A DNA stretch of 64,000 bases from an uncultured Ruminiclostridium sp. (GTDB taxonomy: Bacteria > Bacillota > Clostridia > Oscillospirales > Ruminococcaceae): NCBI GenBank assembly GCA_910579265.1, contig CAJTTE010000004.1:78888-142887 (forward strand). The letters are read 5' to 3'. Position 1 is the stretch's first letter, and each line of letters starts with the position of its first letter. Below are positions 42,844-51,836 of the stretch, in pieces. The notes below the pieces were generated by a model. That model was not told where the DNA came from and did no database searches. It saw only the letters and a program-made list of their open reading frames with translations. The translations under genes and the position numbers were made by a program.

Positions 42844-43500
42844 TTGAGCCGGCTTGAGAAAAAACGCGCCGAATGCGAGGCGCGGTTCGGATTCGATATT
42901 ATCAAGCGCCGTGAATACGGTTGTATATGCGGAATTGACGAAGCGGGCAGAGGCCCGTGGGTCGGCAGGGTGTATGCGGCGGCGGTGGTGTTTGACGATG
43001 ATGTTTTTATAGACGGGATAAACGACAGCAAAAAGCTTTCCGAGACGAGGAGAGAGGAGCTTTACCGTGAAATTACGGAAAAAGCGGTCACTTACTGTGT
43101 CGCGTTTGCGGAGGTTGAGGAGATAGAAAAGCTCAATATCCTTCAGGCTACGTTTCTCGCTATGAACAGAGCGTTCAAAGGATTGGAGATAATTCCTTCC
43201 GCAGCTTTGGTAGACGGCAACAGACAGCCCTTGCTCAGCTGTCAGGCAGAAACCGTGATCAAAGGAGACAGCGTAAGCGCGAGCATAGGCGCGGCAAGCA
43301 TTCTTGCCAAGGTATCCAGAGACAGATATATGAAAGAGCTGGATAAAATTTATCCGGAATTCGGCTTTTCTTCAAATAAGGGCTATGGTACGGCGCAGCA
43401 CATAGCCGCATTGAGGGAATACGGAGTTACTCCGGTTCACAGACGTTCATTCCTGAAAAAACAGGAGGAAAAAGACGGAGGATTCAAAATTTACGGATGA
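42844..43500 (+). CDS. rnhB: ribonuclease HII
   Basis: 218 residues from TTG 42844: CGGAGG ends 8 bases earlier, and the only nearby ATG is out of frame. GIDEAGRGPWVGRV near residue 30, DSKKLSE near 61 and the Asp in ALVDGN complete the metal site. It removes RNA from RNA-DNA hybrids. It overlaps yraN by 4 bases. Confidence 0.93.
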   Translation: MSRLEKKRAECEARFGFDIIKRREYGCICGIDEAGRGPWVGRVYAAAVVFDDDVFIDGINDSKKLSETRREELYREITEKAVTYCVAFAEVEEIEKLNILQATFLAMNRAFKGLEIIPSAALVDGNRQPLLSCQAETVIKGDSVSASIGAASILAKVSRDRYMKELDKIYPEFGFSSNKGYGTAQHIAALREYGVTPVHRRSFLKKQEEKDGGFKIYG

Positions 43501-43892
43501 ACAAAAACAAAACAAGCGGAATAAGGGGAAAAGCAGGAGAGGACGCCGTATGCCAATACCTTAAGGACAAAGGTTTCCGCATAAGGGCAAGAAATTTTCG
43601 CAGGAGCTGCGGAGAAATAGATATAATTTCAGAAGCGGGAGAATATCTGATATTTACCGAGGTAAAGACAAGGAAATTCGGTGCCGTAGAAAACGGAACG
43701 GGCGCTATGACCAAGGCGAAGATGAAGAGAATTATCGGTACGGCTGAGCTGTTTGTGGCTTCAAACCCGGATTTGCGGGATTATTACAGGCGGTTTGATA
43801 CGGCATATGTTACCGTTACATCCGAAAATCCGCCGTGTGTTCTTGATCTGGAGTATTTTGAGGGAGATTTTACCGCAGGGGATTGTTTCTGA
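43497..43892 (+). CDS. yraN: UPF0102 family nuclease-like protein YraN
   Basis: 131 residues. GKAGEDAVCQYLKDKGFRI, RNFRRSCGEIDIISE and LIFTEVKTRK form the Holliday-resolvase-like (PD-(D/E)xK) fold of UPF0102. The cellular role is unknown. The rnhB-yraN pair is conserved in Firmicutes. About 490 bases to thrC follow, without another convincing gene. Confidence 0.93.
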   Translation: MNKNKTSGIRGKAGEDAVCQYLKDKGFRIRARNFRRSCGEIDIISEAGEYLIFTEVKTRKFGAVENGTGAMTKAKMKRIIGTAELFVASNPDLRDYYRRFDTAYVTVTSENPPCVLDLEYFEGDFTAGDCF

Positions 43893-44258
43893 GGATAAAA
43901 TACTATTTGTTTTTGAGCCGATAAAAAGCACTGCACTGAAAAAATCGTTACGGATGCTGACTTTTTTGCTATCAAGGAACTCGAAACCACACGGATTTTT
44001 AATGTTTTGGTCTTCAAATGTTGCTAAACCTTATAAAAGCGACTTATACAAGATATATCAAAATATGCGCAAACATGGGGAAAGCCTTTATTTAAGCTGT
44101 TTTTACACAGTCAAATAAACATATATAGAAAGTTATAAAGGAAATTTCGTTTATAGGATCAATAAAAAATGCTTTTATTACCGTCGGAGCTTAGAATAAC
44201 GGTAAGAAATGAATCGCGAAATCAAATCTCATCGTACCGTAATAAAATTCCGACAAAT

Positions 44259-44288
44259 TGACGTACCGATTTTTCCGAATATATATTA
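44259..44288 (+). promoter_or_regulatory. candidate promoter for thrC
   Basis: TTGACG (44259-44264), 18 bases, TATATT (44283-44288). A hairpin, TGCCG...CGGCA, follows near 44297-44320. No T-box AGGGTGG motif is present. Confidence 0.4.
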
Positions 44289-44381
44289 AGCCTGTATGCC
44301 GGTCTTTTCGGACGGCATTTTCAGGTCAAAATAAAATGATACCTTCGGGGCGAACGATTATCGAAAGAAAGGATATATAAT

Positions 44382-45872
44382 ATGAACTATAAGAGTACCA
44401 GGAATGACACTATCAGTATTTCAAGCGCTCAGGCCATTGCACAGGGTCTTTCTCATGAGGGCGGACTGTTTGTTCCCGAAAAACTGCCCGTTATCACTGA
44501 AAAGGATATTACGCAGCTTTGCGGTAAGAGCTATAAAGACAGAGCCTTTGGGATTTTCAAGCTTTTTTTGACGGATTTTACCGATGAAGAGATCGGGGAC
44601 TGCGTCACAAAGGCGTACGGTGATAATTTTGATACCGAAAATATTGCCGATATATCCCACTTGCTTCAGGGCACATATATTCTGGAGCTTTGGCACGGTC
44701 CCACCTGCGCCTTCAAGGATATGGCGCTTCAGATATTGCCTCATCTTCTCACTGTTTCGGCAAGGAAAACCATTTCCGATAAGGAAATAGCCATACTTGT
44801 GGCTACATCGGGTGATACGGGCAAGGCTGCTCTTGAAGGGTTTAAGAACGTAAGCGGGACGACTATAAGCGTTTTTTATCCCGAAGAGGGAGTAAGCGAT
44901 ATGCAGAAGAGACAGATGGCTACACAAGAGGGTGACAATGTATTTGTCTGTGCCGTTAAGGGAAACTTTGACGATTGTCAGAACGGCGTCAAGTCTATAT
45001 TCACGGATAAGGATATTGCCCGTGAGCTTGACGGGATCGGTGTGGTGCTGTCGAGCGCCAATTCGATCAACTGGGGAAGACTCTGTCCTCAGATAGTCTA
45101 TTATATTTCAGCCTATGCCGAGCTTTTGAAAAACGGTGAAATAAGTTTTGGCGAGAAGATAAACATTGTCGTTCCAACCGGGAACTTCGGCAATATTCTG
45201 GCGGCGTATTATGCAAAGAAGATGGGACTCCCGGTAAATAAGCTCATATGCGCTTCAAATGCCAACAATATACTTACGGATTTTATCAAAACCGGAATTT
45301 ACGATAGAAACAGAGATTTTTATACAACCATTTCTCCGTCTATGGACATACTTATTTCCAGTAATCTCGAACGCCTTCTTTATCATATGTCAGACGGGGA
45401 TACCGCTCTTATAAACAACTGGTTCAATTCTCTAAAAGAGACGGGAAGATATGAAGTAACCGACAATGTGAAGAAAAAAATATCGGAAGAGTTTTATGCC
45501 GGCTATTGCAGCGATGCGGAAACAAAGGCGGCTATTAAAGATTGCTTCGAAAGCTATTCTTATCTTATGGATACTCATACCGCCGTTGCATATAAGGTAT
45601 ATAACGAATATAAGGATAACACGGGCGACATGACCAAGACGCTTATCGCATCCACAGCCAATCCGTATAAATTCGGCGCCGCAGTTTATGAAGCCGTCGG
45701 CGGAAGCTGCGACGGACTCGATGAGTTTACGATAATTGACAGACTACAGGAAAAGACCGGGACCGTTATTCCGCAGGCGCTTGCTTCAACCAAAAATAAG
45801 GAGATACGGTTTAAGGGCGTGATCGAAAGGGATATGATGGCTCAAACGGTAATGAATTTTTTGAAAAAGTAA
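44382..45872 (+). CDS. thrC: threonine synthase
   Basis: 496 residues, the long form found in Clostridia and yeast. MNYKSTRNDTISISSAQAI is the start, the PLP Lys is in HGPTCAFKDMA (about 105-115), and ATSGDTGKAALEGF binds phosphate. It makes threonine from O-phosphohomoserine. GAAAGAAAGGAT precedes the ATG. The next gene begins 9 bases after its stop. Confidence 0.95.
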   Translation: MNYKSTRNDTISISSAQAIAQGLSHEGGLFVPEKLPVITEKDITQLCGKSYKDRAFGIFKLFLTDFTDEEIGDCVTKAYGDNFDTENIADISHLLQGTYILELWHGPTCAFKDMALQILPHLLTVSARKTISDKEIAILVATSGDTGKAALEGFKNVSGTTISVFYPEEGVSDMQKRQMATQEGDNVFVCAVKGNFDDCQNGVKSIFTDKDIARELDGIGVVLSSANSINWGRLCPQIVYYISAYAELLKNGEISFGEKINIVVPTGNFGNILAAYYAKKMGLPVNKLICASNANNILTDFIKTGIYDRNRDFYTTISPSMDILISSNLERLLYHMSDGDTALINNWFNSLKETGRYEVTDNVKKKISEEFYAGYCSDAETKAAIKDCFESYSYLMDTHTAVAYKVYNEYKDNTGDMTKTLIASTANPYKFGAAVYEAVGGSCDGLDEFTIIDRLQEKTGTVIPQALASTKNKEIRFKGVIERDMMAQTVMNFLKK

Positions 45873-45881
45873 GGTGATGAG

Positions 45882-46574
45882 TTGAGCTTGTTTGTTTTGG
45901 GTGATCTTCACCTTTCCTTTGGCAGTGACAAGCCCATGGATATTTTTCGGGGATGGGACAATCATGTGGAAAAAATAACCTCCGGCTGGAACGATATGGT
46001 GGAGGATAATGATACGGTGGTTGTAAACGGCGACATATCCTGGGCAATGTCTCTTGAAAAAACCGAAAAGGATTTTGAATATATAAATAACCGCCTTAAC
46101 GGATATAAAATATTTATAAAGGGAAATCACGACTACTGGTGGTCTACCAAGGCAAAAATGGACGGGTTTCTTCTGAATAAAGGCTTTGACAGGATACGAA
46201 TACTCAGCAACAATTCTTTTCTTATTGACGGCGTTTCCGTATGCGGTACTAGAGGATGGATAAACGATGACAGCGTCGAATTTGACGTTAAGCTTCTTAA
46301 CCGCGAGGCGGGAAGGCTCGAAATGTCTCTTAAGGAAGGCGCAAGACTCGGGGGAAGGCTTGTGGCCTTTACACACTATCCACCTGTTTTCGGGGGAGAA
46401 AAAAATTATTATATTATTGACGTTTTAAAAAAATTCGGTGTAAAGGATTGTTATTACGGGCATGTTCACGGTCCGGCAGTAAAAAAGGCTTTTACCGGTG
46501 AGTATGACGGAATACGCTTTCATATCGCTTCCTGCGACTGCGTAGAGTTCAAACCCGTCAGGGTGGAGCCGTAA
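45882..46574 (+). CDS. calcineurin-like metallophosphoesterase
   Basis: 230 residues, TTG start with AAGGTGA upstream. The metal motifs are in order: GDLHL (D-x-H), VVVNGDISW (GD), FIKGNHDYWW (GNHD), FTHYPP (H), CYYGHVHG (GH-x-H). The substrate is unknown; the type resembles YkuE-like phosphohydrolases. It is probably transcribed with thrC. Confidence 0.9.
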   Translation: MSLFVLGDLHLSFGSDKPMDIFRGWDNHVEKITSGWNDMVEDNDTVVVNGDISWAMSLEKTEKDFEYINNRLNGYKIFIKGNHDYWWSTKAKMDGFLLNKGFDRIRILSNNSFLIDGVSVCGTRGWINDDSVEFDVKLLNREAGRLEMSLKEGARLGGRLVAFTHYPPVFGGEKNYYIIDVLKKFGVKDCYYGHVHGPAVKKAFTGEYDGIRFHIASCDCVEFKPVRVEP

Positions 46575-46751
46575 ACGTATGGGTCAAGCCGCTAAGCATC
46601 CGATATATTTGACTTATCTGTCATTAAACAGGGGATCTTTCCGTAAAGTGTTCATTCACCGGGCTTATAGGGTGAATAAAATCGTTTTTTTGGATCGGTT
46701 GAGACTAACGTAATGCGGATGAAATATCCGAAAGTGACGGCAGGGGAGTCA

Positions 46752-46938
46752 TATTAGGGCGTAACTGAAAAGAAAGCAAATATGTATAATTACGCTATAG
46801 CGCGGCGATTCAAGAAAAAAGGCGGAGAAATGCGGGGATATTTCGTAGTTATGCCTTTGGGATAAATATAGGTATTCTTTGACGCGGAAAGCGCAGTCAG
46901 CAGATATTTTGGAATTTGCGGCTTTTCAGACAGCCCCT
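46752..46938 (+). repeat. family A repeat, copy A10
   Basis: AAGCAAATATGTATAATTACGC, AAGAAAAAAGGCGGAGAAATGC, ATTTCGTAGTTATGCC, CATTCTTTGACGCGGAAAGC, ending GCGGCTTTTCAGACAGCC. It fills most of the gap before the tig promoter; 46575-46751 has no recognisable gene. Confidence 0.88.
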
Positions 46939-47016
46939 TAGTCATACCAATATATATCCGCATATAGCCGCAGTAAACATATGTCGGATATTTTTAAAAA
47001 AATTTTCCAAAAACAG

Positions 47017-47045
47017 TGGAAAAAGCTGTAAGTATATGCTATAAT
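47017..47045 (+). promoter_or_regulatory. extended -10 promoter for tig
   Basis: TGC-TATAAT (47037-47045) is a good extended -10. The -35 region (TGGAAA, 47017-47022) is weak. Confidence 0.65.
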
Positions 47046-47078
47046 ACAAAGTGACTGTAAAAACGGAGGAATTATTAA

Positions 47079-48362
47079 ATGGAAATTATTTCTAACAACA
47101 AAACCGCAGTAAATACCTCGGAGGTGGAATTCAAGAGCACCCCGGATGAATTTGAGGCAGCTTTGCAAAGCGCTTTTCTTAAAAAGAAAAAAAATATTAC
47201 CGTTCCCGGATTCAGAAAAGGCAAGGCAACCAGAAAAATGATCGAGACGCATTACGGTGAAGGAATTTTTTATGACGACGCCGTAAACACGCTTTACAGG
47301 GATAATATCGATGCCGTAATAAAGGAAGCGGGTCTCGATGTGGTGGATATGCCCAATATTGAAGTAACTTCGGTAAGCCGTGAGGACGGAGTTTCGTTTA
47401 AAGCCGTATTTACCACTAAGCCCGAGGTAAATATTTCCGATTATAAGGGATTAAAGGCTACAAAAATTGTCAAGAATATTACCGATGAGGATATTGACGG
47501 GGAATTGAAGACCAGACAGGACAGAAATGCAAGAATAATCGATGTTACCGACCGTGCCGCTGAAAACGGAGACACCGTAATTATTGATTTTGAGGGATTT
47601 GTCGACGGAACGGCGTTTGAAGGCGGAAAGGCGGATAAGTTCAGTCTGGTACTGGGCAGCGGTCAGTTTATTCCCGGCTTTGAGGATCAGGTAGTGGGAA
47701 AAAGCATTAATGAGGCCTTTGAAGTGAACGTTACTTTCCCGGAAAATTATCCTTCGGATGAAATCAAGGGCAAGGCAGCGGTATTTAAATGTCTTATTCA
47801 TGAAATCAAGGGTAAGGAGCTTCCCGCTCTTGACGATGAGTTCGCAAAGGATATAAGCGAATTCGATACGCTTGACGAGCTTAAGACGGATATCAGAAGC
47901 AAGCTCGCAAAGCAGGCTGAGGAGCAGGCGGATATGCAGGTGGAGACCGATCTTAACAATGCTCTTATCGAAAAGCTTGAGGGTGAGATCCCGGACGCTA
48001 TGTATGAGAACCGTATTTCCGAAATGGTGCGCGACTGGGAATACAGGAACAGGTTTCAGGGTATTACCGTTAAGGATTATCTCAATTATACAGGTCAGAC
48101 CATGGAGCAGTTCAGAGAGAATTTCAGAGAGCCGGCAACAAAGCAGATCAAGCTTAGGCTTGCTCTTGAAAAGATCGCTGAGCTTGAAGGTATAGAGGCT
48201 ACCCAGGAAGAGCTTGAAAAGCATTACGAGGATCTTGCGCAAGAGCACAAGATGGAGATCGACAAGGTAAAAACCATAATTTCATCCGAAAACCTCAGTG
48301 ATGACATCAAGGTCGAGAAAGCATTCGACCTTGTGAAAAACAGTGCGGAGATCGCATCATAA
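47079..48362 (+). CDS. tig: trigger factor
   Basis: 427 residues. The ribosome-binding domain contains PGFRKGKATRKMIE (residues 45-58). The FKBP-type isomerase domain is near 150-245 (GDTVIIDFEGFVDG, FIPGFEDQVVG), and the rest is the chaperone arm. It assists nascent protein folding. ACGGAGG precedes the ATG. It begins the tig-clpP-clpX group. Confidence 0.97.
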   Translation: MEIISNNKTAVNTSEVEFKSTPDEFEAALQSAFLKKKKNITVPGFRKGKATRKMIETHYGEGIFYDDAVNTLYRDNIDAVIKEAGLDVVDMPNIEVTSVSREDGVSFKAVFTTKPEVNISDYKGLKATKIVKNITDEDIDGELKTRQDRNARIIDVTDRAAENGDTVIIDFEGFVDGTAFEGGKADKFSLVLGSGQFIPGFEDQVVGKSINEAFEVNVTFPENYPSDEIKGKAAVFKCLIHEIKGKELPALDDEFAKDISEFDTLDELKTDIRSKLAKQAEEQADMQVETDLNNALIEKLEGEIPDAMYENRISEMVRDWEYRNRFQGITVKDYLNYTGQTMEQFRENFREPATKQIKLRLALEKIAELEGIEATQEELEKHYEDLAQEHKMEIDKVKTIISSENLSDDIKVEKAFDLVKNSAEIAS

Positions 48363-48436
48363 GACGATATATCAACAATAAGCAGTAAAATAATACAGTT
48401 TGGAATGTGCGGAAGATCAGGAAAGGAATACAAGTT

Positions 48437-49030
48437 ATGGACTACATGAGCTTAGTGCCTACCGTTATTGAGCAGACGGGCCGCGGCGAACGCGCGTATG
48501 ATATTTATTCAAGACTTCTTAATGACAGGATCGTCATGCTCCATGAGGAGATCAATGCAACTACCGCAAGTCTTGTTGTAGCTCAGCTGCTTTTTCTTGA
48601 AGGCCAGGATGCCGACAAGGATATTCAGCTTTATATCAACAGTCCCGGGGGATCGATTACCGACGGTATGGCCATATTTGATACTATGCACTACATTAAG
48701 TGTGATGTTTCCACTATTTGCATGGGTATGGCGGCTTCTATGGGCGCCTTCCTCCTTGCGGCAGGCACAAAGGGAAAGAGAATATGCCTTCCCAATGCCG
48801 AGGTAATGATCCATCAGCCTTCCGGCGGCACAGGGCGCGCTCAGGCCTCGGATATCGATATTGTTGCCAAGCATATAATCCGGGTTAAGGAAAAAATGAA
48901 TCATATGCTGGCGGATATGACGGGACAGCCGTATGAAAGAATCGTTGCCGATACTGACAGGGATAATTATATGACGGCTCAGGAGGCTTTGGAGTACGGT
49001 ATCGTCGATAAGATATTTGATAAGAGATAA
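48437..49030 (+). CDS. clpP: ATP-dependent Clp protease proteolytic subunit
   Basis: 197 residues from ATG 48437 (AGGAAAGGA upstream); the longer frame from 48407 lacks a site. The catalytic Ser101 is in GMAASMGAF and His126 in VMIHQPSGG. It starts MDYMSLVPTVIEQTGRGERA, as in typical ClpP. It forms the barrel that degrades proteins delivered by ClpX. Confidence 0.97.
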   Translation: MDYMSLVPTVIEQTGRGERAYDIYSRLLNDRIVMLHEEINATTASLVVAQLLFLEGQDADKDIQLYINSPGGSITDGMAIFDTMHYIKCDVSTICMGMAASMGAFLLAAGTKGKRICLPNAEVMIHQPSGGTGRAQASDIDIVAKHIIRVKEKMNHMLADMTGQPYERIVADTDRDNYMTAQEALEYGIVDKIFDKR

Positions 49031-49054
49031 CGGGCGGATTTTTATTTTGCTTGA

Positions 49055-49385
49055 TAGTATCCGAAAACCAAGAAATTTTGTACGATTTTGCTGAATGAGT
49101 GACGATCTAAGGCAACACCGCACAATGATTGCGTGTGAATTGCGCAGTCAGATATTTTGTCAGCTTGCATAAATTCGACGCTGGAATACTGACTTATTTC
49201 AAGGAGAATTTGTGTAAGATGACAAAATATATGCAAGCAAGCCGCACGCAAAGCCGTCAGGCGGTCAATGTGCGGTATTGCCCTAAGATGAAAACGGAGA
49301 AATACCGTAATATTTCGGGCCTTTTTGACGCGGACAGCGTCCGAGGTCAGTAGAGATCGTGCAGATCGCGTCTTGTCAGACAGCT
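49055..49385 (+). repeat. family A repeat, copy A11, interrupted by MITE B3
   Basis: The left part is AAGAAATTTTGTACGATTTTGC and the right part is AAAACGGAGAAATACCGTAATATTTC with GACGCGGACAGCGTC. Removing B3 and one CTAA restores a continuous A sequence. Confidence 0.88.
49111..49282. mobile_element. family B MITE, full-length copy B3 with CTAA target duplication
   Basis: It is 172 bp, ends GGCAACACCGCACAATGATTG and, inverted, CAATGTGCGGTATTGCC. CTAA occurs on both sides. Sequence between the ends is nearly the same as copy B2 at 34875. Confidence 0.92.
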
Positions 49386-49459
49386 CATGGTATCAAATAG
49401 CTTGTTTATGTTCAAGAAAGCAGCTTTTCGCCCGCAGGGCGTATGAAATGAATATTTTA

Positions 49460-49498
49460 GGCTTCACCGCACGGGCTTATGTCTTGTGCGGTATTGCC
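49460..49498. repeat. 39-bp remnant resembling family B ends
   Basis: GGCTTCACCGCAC (49460-49472) and GTGCGGTATTGCC (49486-49498) match the MITE ends with almost no interior. It lies just ahead of the clpX ribosome binding site and can form a hairpin. Confidence 0.5.
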
Positions 49499-49514
49499 AA
49501 AGTTTGAGGTTTTT

Positions 49515-50807
49515 ATGTTAAAATGTAATTTCTGCGGAAAAACGGAAGATTATGCTTCAAGAATGCTTGTGGGAAAGAACGGAGTCATCTGTAACGACTG
49601 CGTAATCGCTTCCTATAATATGCTTCTTGAAGAAGGAGAGATACCTTTTGCCGATAAGCCCCGCAAAAAGGGAAGAGAAAGCGGTTCCGTCAAAAAGGAT
49701 AAGCTTTTGAAGCCTGCTGAGATAAAGGCTATACTGGATGAGTATGTTATCGGACAGGAGGACGCCAAAAGAGTACTGTCTGTTGCCGTTTATAATCATT
49801 ACAAAAGGGTTTTGTCGGCTGACAGCAACGATGACAATGAAATAGAGCTTCAGAAAAGCAATGTCCTTTTGCTGGGGCCTACAGGTGTAGGAAAGACGAT
49901 GCTGGCGCAGACACTGGCGGATATACTCAATGTTCCGTTCGCTATCGCCGATGCCACCACACTTACACAGGCGGGTTATGTGGGAGAAGATGTGGAAAAC
50001 GTCCTTTTGAGGCTTATTCAGGCGGCGGATTTTGATATTGAGGCGGCCGAGAGAGGAATTATCTATATTGATGAAATCGATAAGATATCCAGACGTTCCG
50101 AAAACACTTCGATCACAAGGGATGTAAGCGGCGAAGGCGTTCAGCAGGCACTTCTTAAAATCGTTGAGGGTACGGTTTCAAATGTTCCCCCCCAGGGAGG
50201 AAGAAAGCATCCGAATCAGGAATTTATTCAGATCAATACTAAAAATATCCTTTTTATTTGCGGAGGCGCATTTGAGGGGATAGAAAAAACGATAATTTCC
50301 CGAATCCATTCGTCGGCTCTGGGCTTCGGGGCCGATGTAAGAAGCCAGAAGGAACACAGTCTTACGGAGGCTTTTCATGAGGTCGCACCTGAGGATCTGG
50401 TAAAGTTCGGAATTATTCCGGAGCTTGTGGGAAGGCTTCCTATAATTACCGTTCTTGACGAGTTGGACGAGGAGGCTTTAATAAAAATATTGGTTGAGCC
50501 TAAAAATGCATTGATTAAACAATATACTTATTTGTTCGGACTTGATGACATTGAGCTTGAAATAGAATCCGGAGCGCTTAAGGAAATAGCGAAAAAGGCA
50601 GTCGAGCGCAAAACGGGTGCAAGAGGACTCCGGACAATATTTGAGGATATTTTGTCAGAGACTATGTTCGAGGCGCCCTCCGATGAGACCCTATCCAAAA
50701 TCGTAGTGACCGCAGAAAATGTAAGAGATGGTAAACAGCCTATACGTATACACGAAAAAAAGGGAGTCGTATCCGGCAAGAGAAATTCAAAAAAGAACGC
50801 CGGATGA
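49515..50807 (+). CDS. clpX: ATP-dependent Clp protease ATP-binding subunit ClpX
   Basis: 430 residues from ATG 49515 (GAGG upstream). An N-terminal zinc finger (CNFCGKTE...CNDC), Walker A GPTGVGKTML (about 122), Walker B IIYIDEIDKI, and the pore loop and C-terminal domain are complete. It unfolds proteins for ClpP. In most relatives it lies next to clpP; here 480 bases of inserted repeats separate them. Confidence 0.97.
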   Translation: MLKCNFCGKTEDYASRMLVGKNGVICNDCVIASYNMLLEEGEIPFADKPRKKGRESGSVKKDKLLKPAEIKAILDEYVIGQEDAKRVLSVAVYNHYKRVLSADSNDDNEIELQKSNVLLLGPTGVGKTMLAQTLADILNVPFAIADATTLTQAGYVGEDVENVLLRLIQAADFDIEAAERGIIYIDEIDKISRRSENTSITRDVSGEGVQQALLKIVEGTVSNVPPQGGRKHPNQEFIQINTKNILFICGGAFEGIEKTIISRIHSSALGFGADVRSQKEHSLTEAFHEVAPEDLVKFGIIPELVGRLPIITVLDELDEEALIKILVEPKNALIKQYTYLFGLDDIELEIESGALKEIAKKAVERKTGARGLRTIFEDILSETMFEAPSDETLSKIVVTAENVRDGKQPIRIHEKKGVVSGKRNSKKNAG

Positions 50808-50818
50808 GGGTAAAGCTT

Positions 50819-51811
50819 ATGAAAAGGAATATGTTTTTTATTGCGTCAATTTGTGAATTGACGCTTATTTTTTCCGGTTGCTCTGGAAATTTTTTTGATA
50901 ATGAGTACATTGATATAGTTATCACCGACAGTGAGCGGACGGATATTGTGACGGATCAGACATTGGGATATGAGACGGTTGTAACTTCCGCCGAAGAGCC
51001 GGATATTTTTTCGGATATAGTGGAGTCCTTTCCTATCGATAACATTTTGCTTCCTGACGGGTCGACGGTGGATAAGCATGAGGCGGTCAGGGCTATTGTT
51101 GAAAAAAACGGATTAATTAACTTGGAGTTTGATTTTTGGTTTATGCGATATGCGAAGCCGATTGTTTGGAGCAATATCGAAGGATTAGGGGAGTATAGGG
51201 AAAAGGAGTGGCATGATGACTGGAAGAAAAGTGGCGAGGAATATGAGAAGGCGGTTAATATAAAATATGAGGATTATTTCAGAGTGGAATCTGGGGATAT
51301 TTTAGATAACAACATGAAGGTTGTAGAAGCGGGATTCACGGTATATGGAGTTGGCGGTTTGTATGACTCATATGTTGAACTGTCGGGTGAAATTACATAT
51401 GAGGGACTGATTGTTCGTTATGAAGAGGACGTACCATATAATGATAAGGGAGATATTGTTCTTGTTCCTGATCCGACGAAAGATACTCCAATACCGATCG
51501 CTTACCTCGGAGGATACGACAAGGTTAAGTACGGCATATTCGGAGAAATGGGCGGCAGTTACACCTTCGGTGAATCATTTATTATGTCAGACAGCATTGA
51601 GATTACTTTGGGTAATGAAAAGGATTTGCCATATAAATTTGACACTGATTTTAACGATATTTTTACCAAGGATCCAAGATCTGAGATTATTTTCTCATAC
51701 GCAAGAGCTAAAGGCACCATAAGGAATATGAATATAAGAGGAAGCCATATCGAGACGGAAGTGGAATATCTTGAAATAGCTGATTGGAAAACAATTGGCG
51801 GAGCGCCGTAA
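50819..51811 (+). CDS. predicted lipoprotein of unknown function
   Basis: 330 residues from ATG 50819 (GAGGG upstream); a frame start at 50804 overlaps clpX. Residues 1-21 are a lipoprotein signal with lipobox IFSGC. The mature protein is acidic, Asp/Glu-rich and without recognised domain. AYLGGYDKVKYGIFGEMGGS and YLEIADWK are among its more conserved-looking stretches. It is followed by the frameshifted peptidase gene 26 bases later. Confidence 0.7.
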   Translation: MKRNMFFIASICELTLIFSGCSGNFFDNEYIDIVITDSERTDIVTDQTLGYETVVTSAEEPDIFSDIVESFPIDNILLPDGSTVDKHEAVRAIVEKNGLINLEFDFWFMRYAKPIVWSNIEGLGEYREKEWHDDWKKSGEEYEKAVNIKYEDYFRVESGDILDNNMKVVEAGFTVYGVGGLYDSYVELSGEITYEGLIVRYEEDVPYNDKGDIVLVPDPTKDTPIPIAYLGGYDKVKYGIFGEMGGSYTFGESFIMSDSIEITLGNEKDLPYKFDTDFNDIFTKDPRSEIIFSYARAKGTIRNMNIRGSHIETEVEYLEIADWKTIGGAP

Positions 51812-51836
51812 AATAATAAAAAGGGGGGCGTATATT

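Noticed and set aside
43753..44118. Frame running out of phase through the end of yraN
   Set aside because: Most of it is the shadow of yraN; the remainder has no support.
44120..44381. T-box or amino-acid leader before thrC
   Set aside because: No AGGGTGG T-box motif or leader peptide with Thr codons; only a small hairpin.
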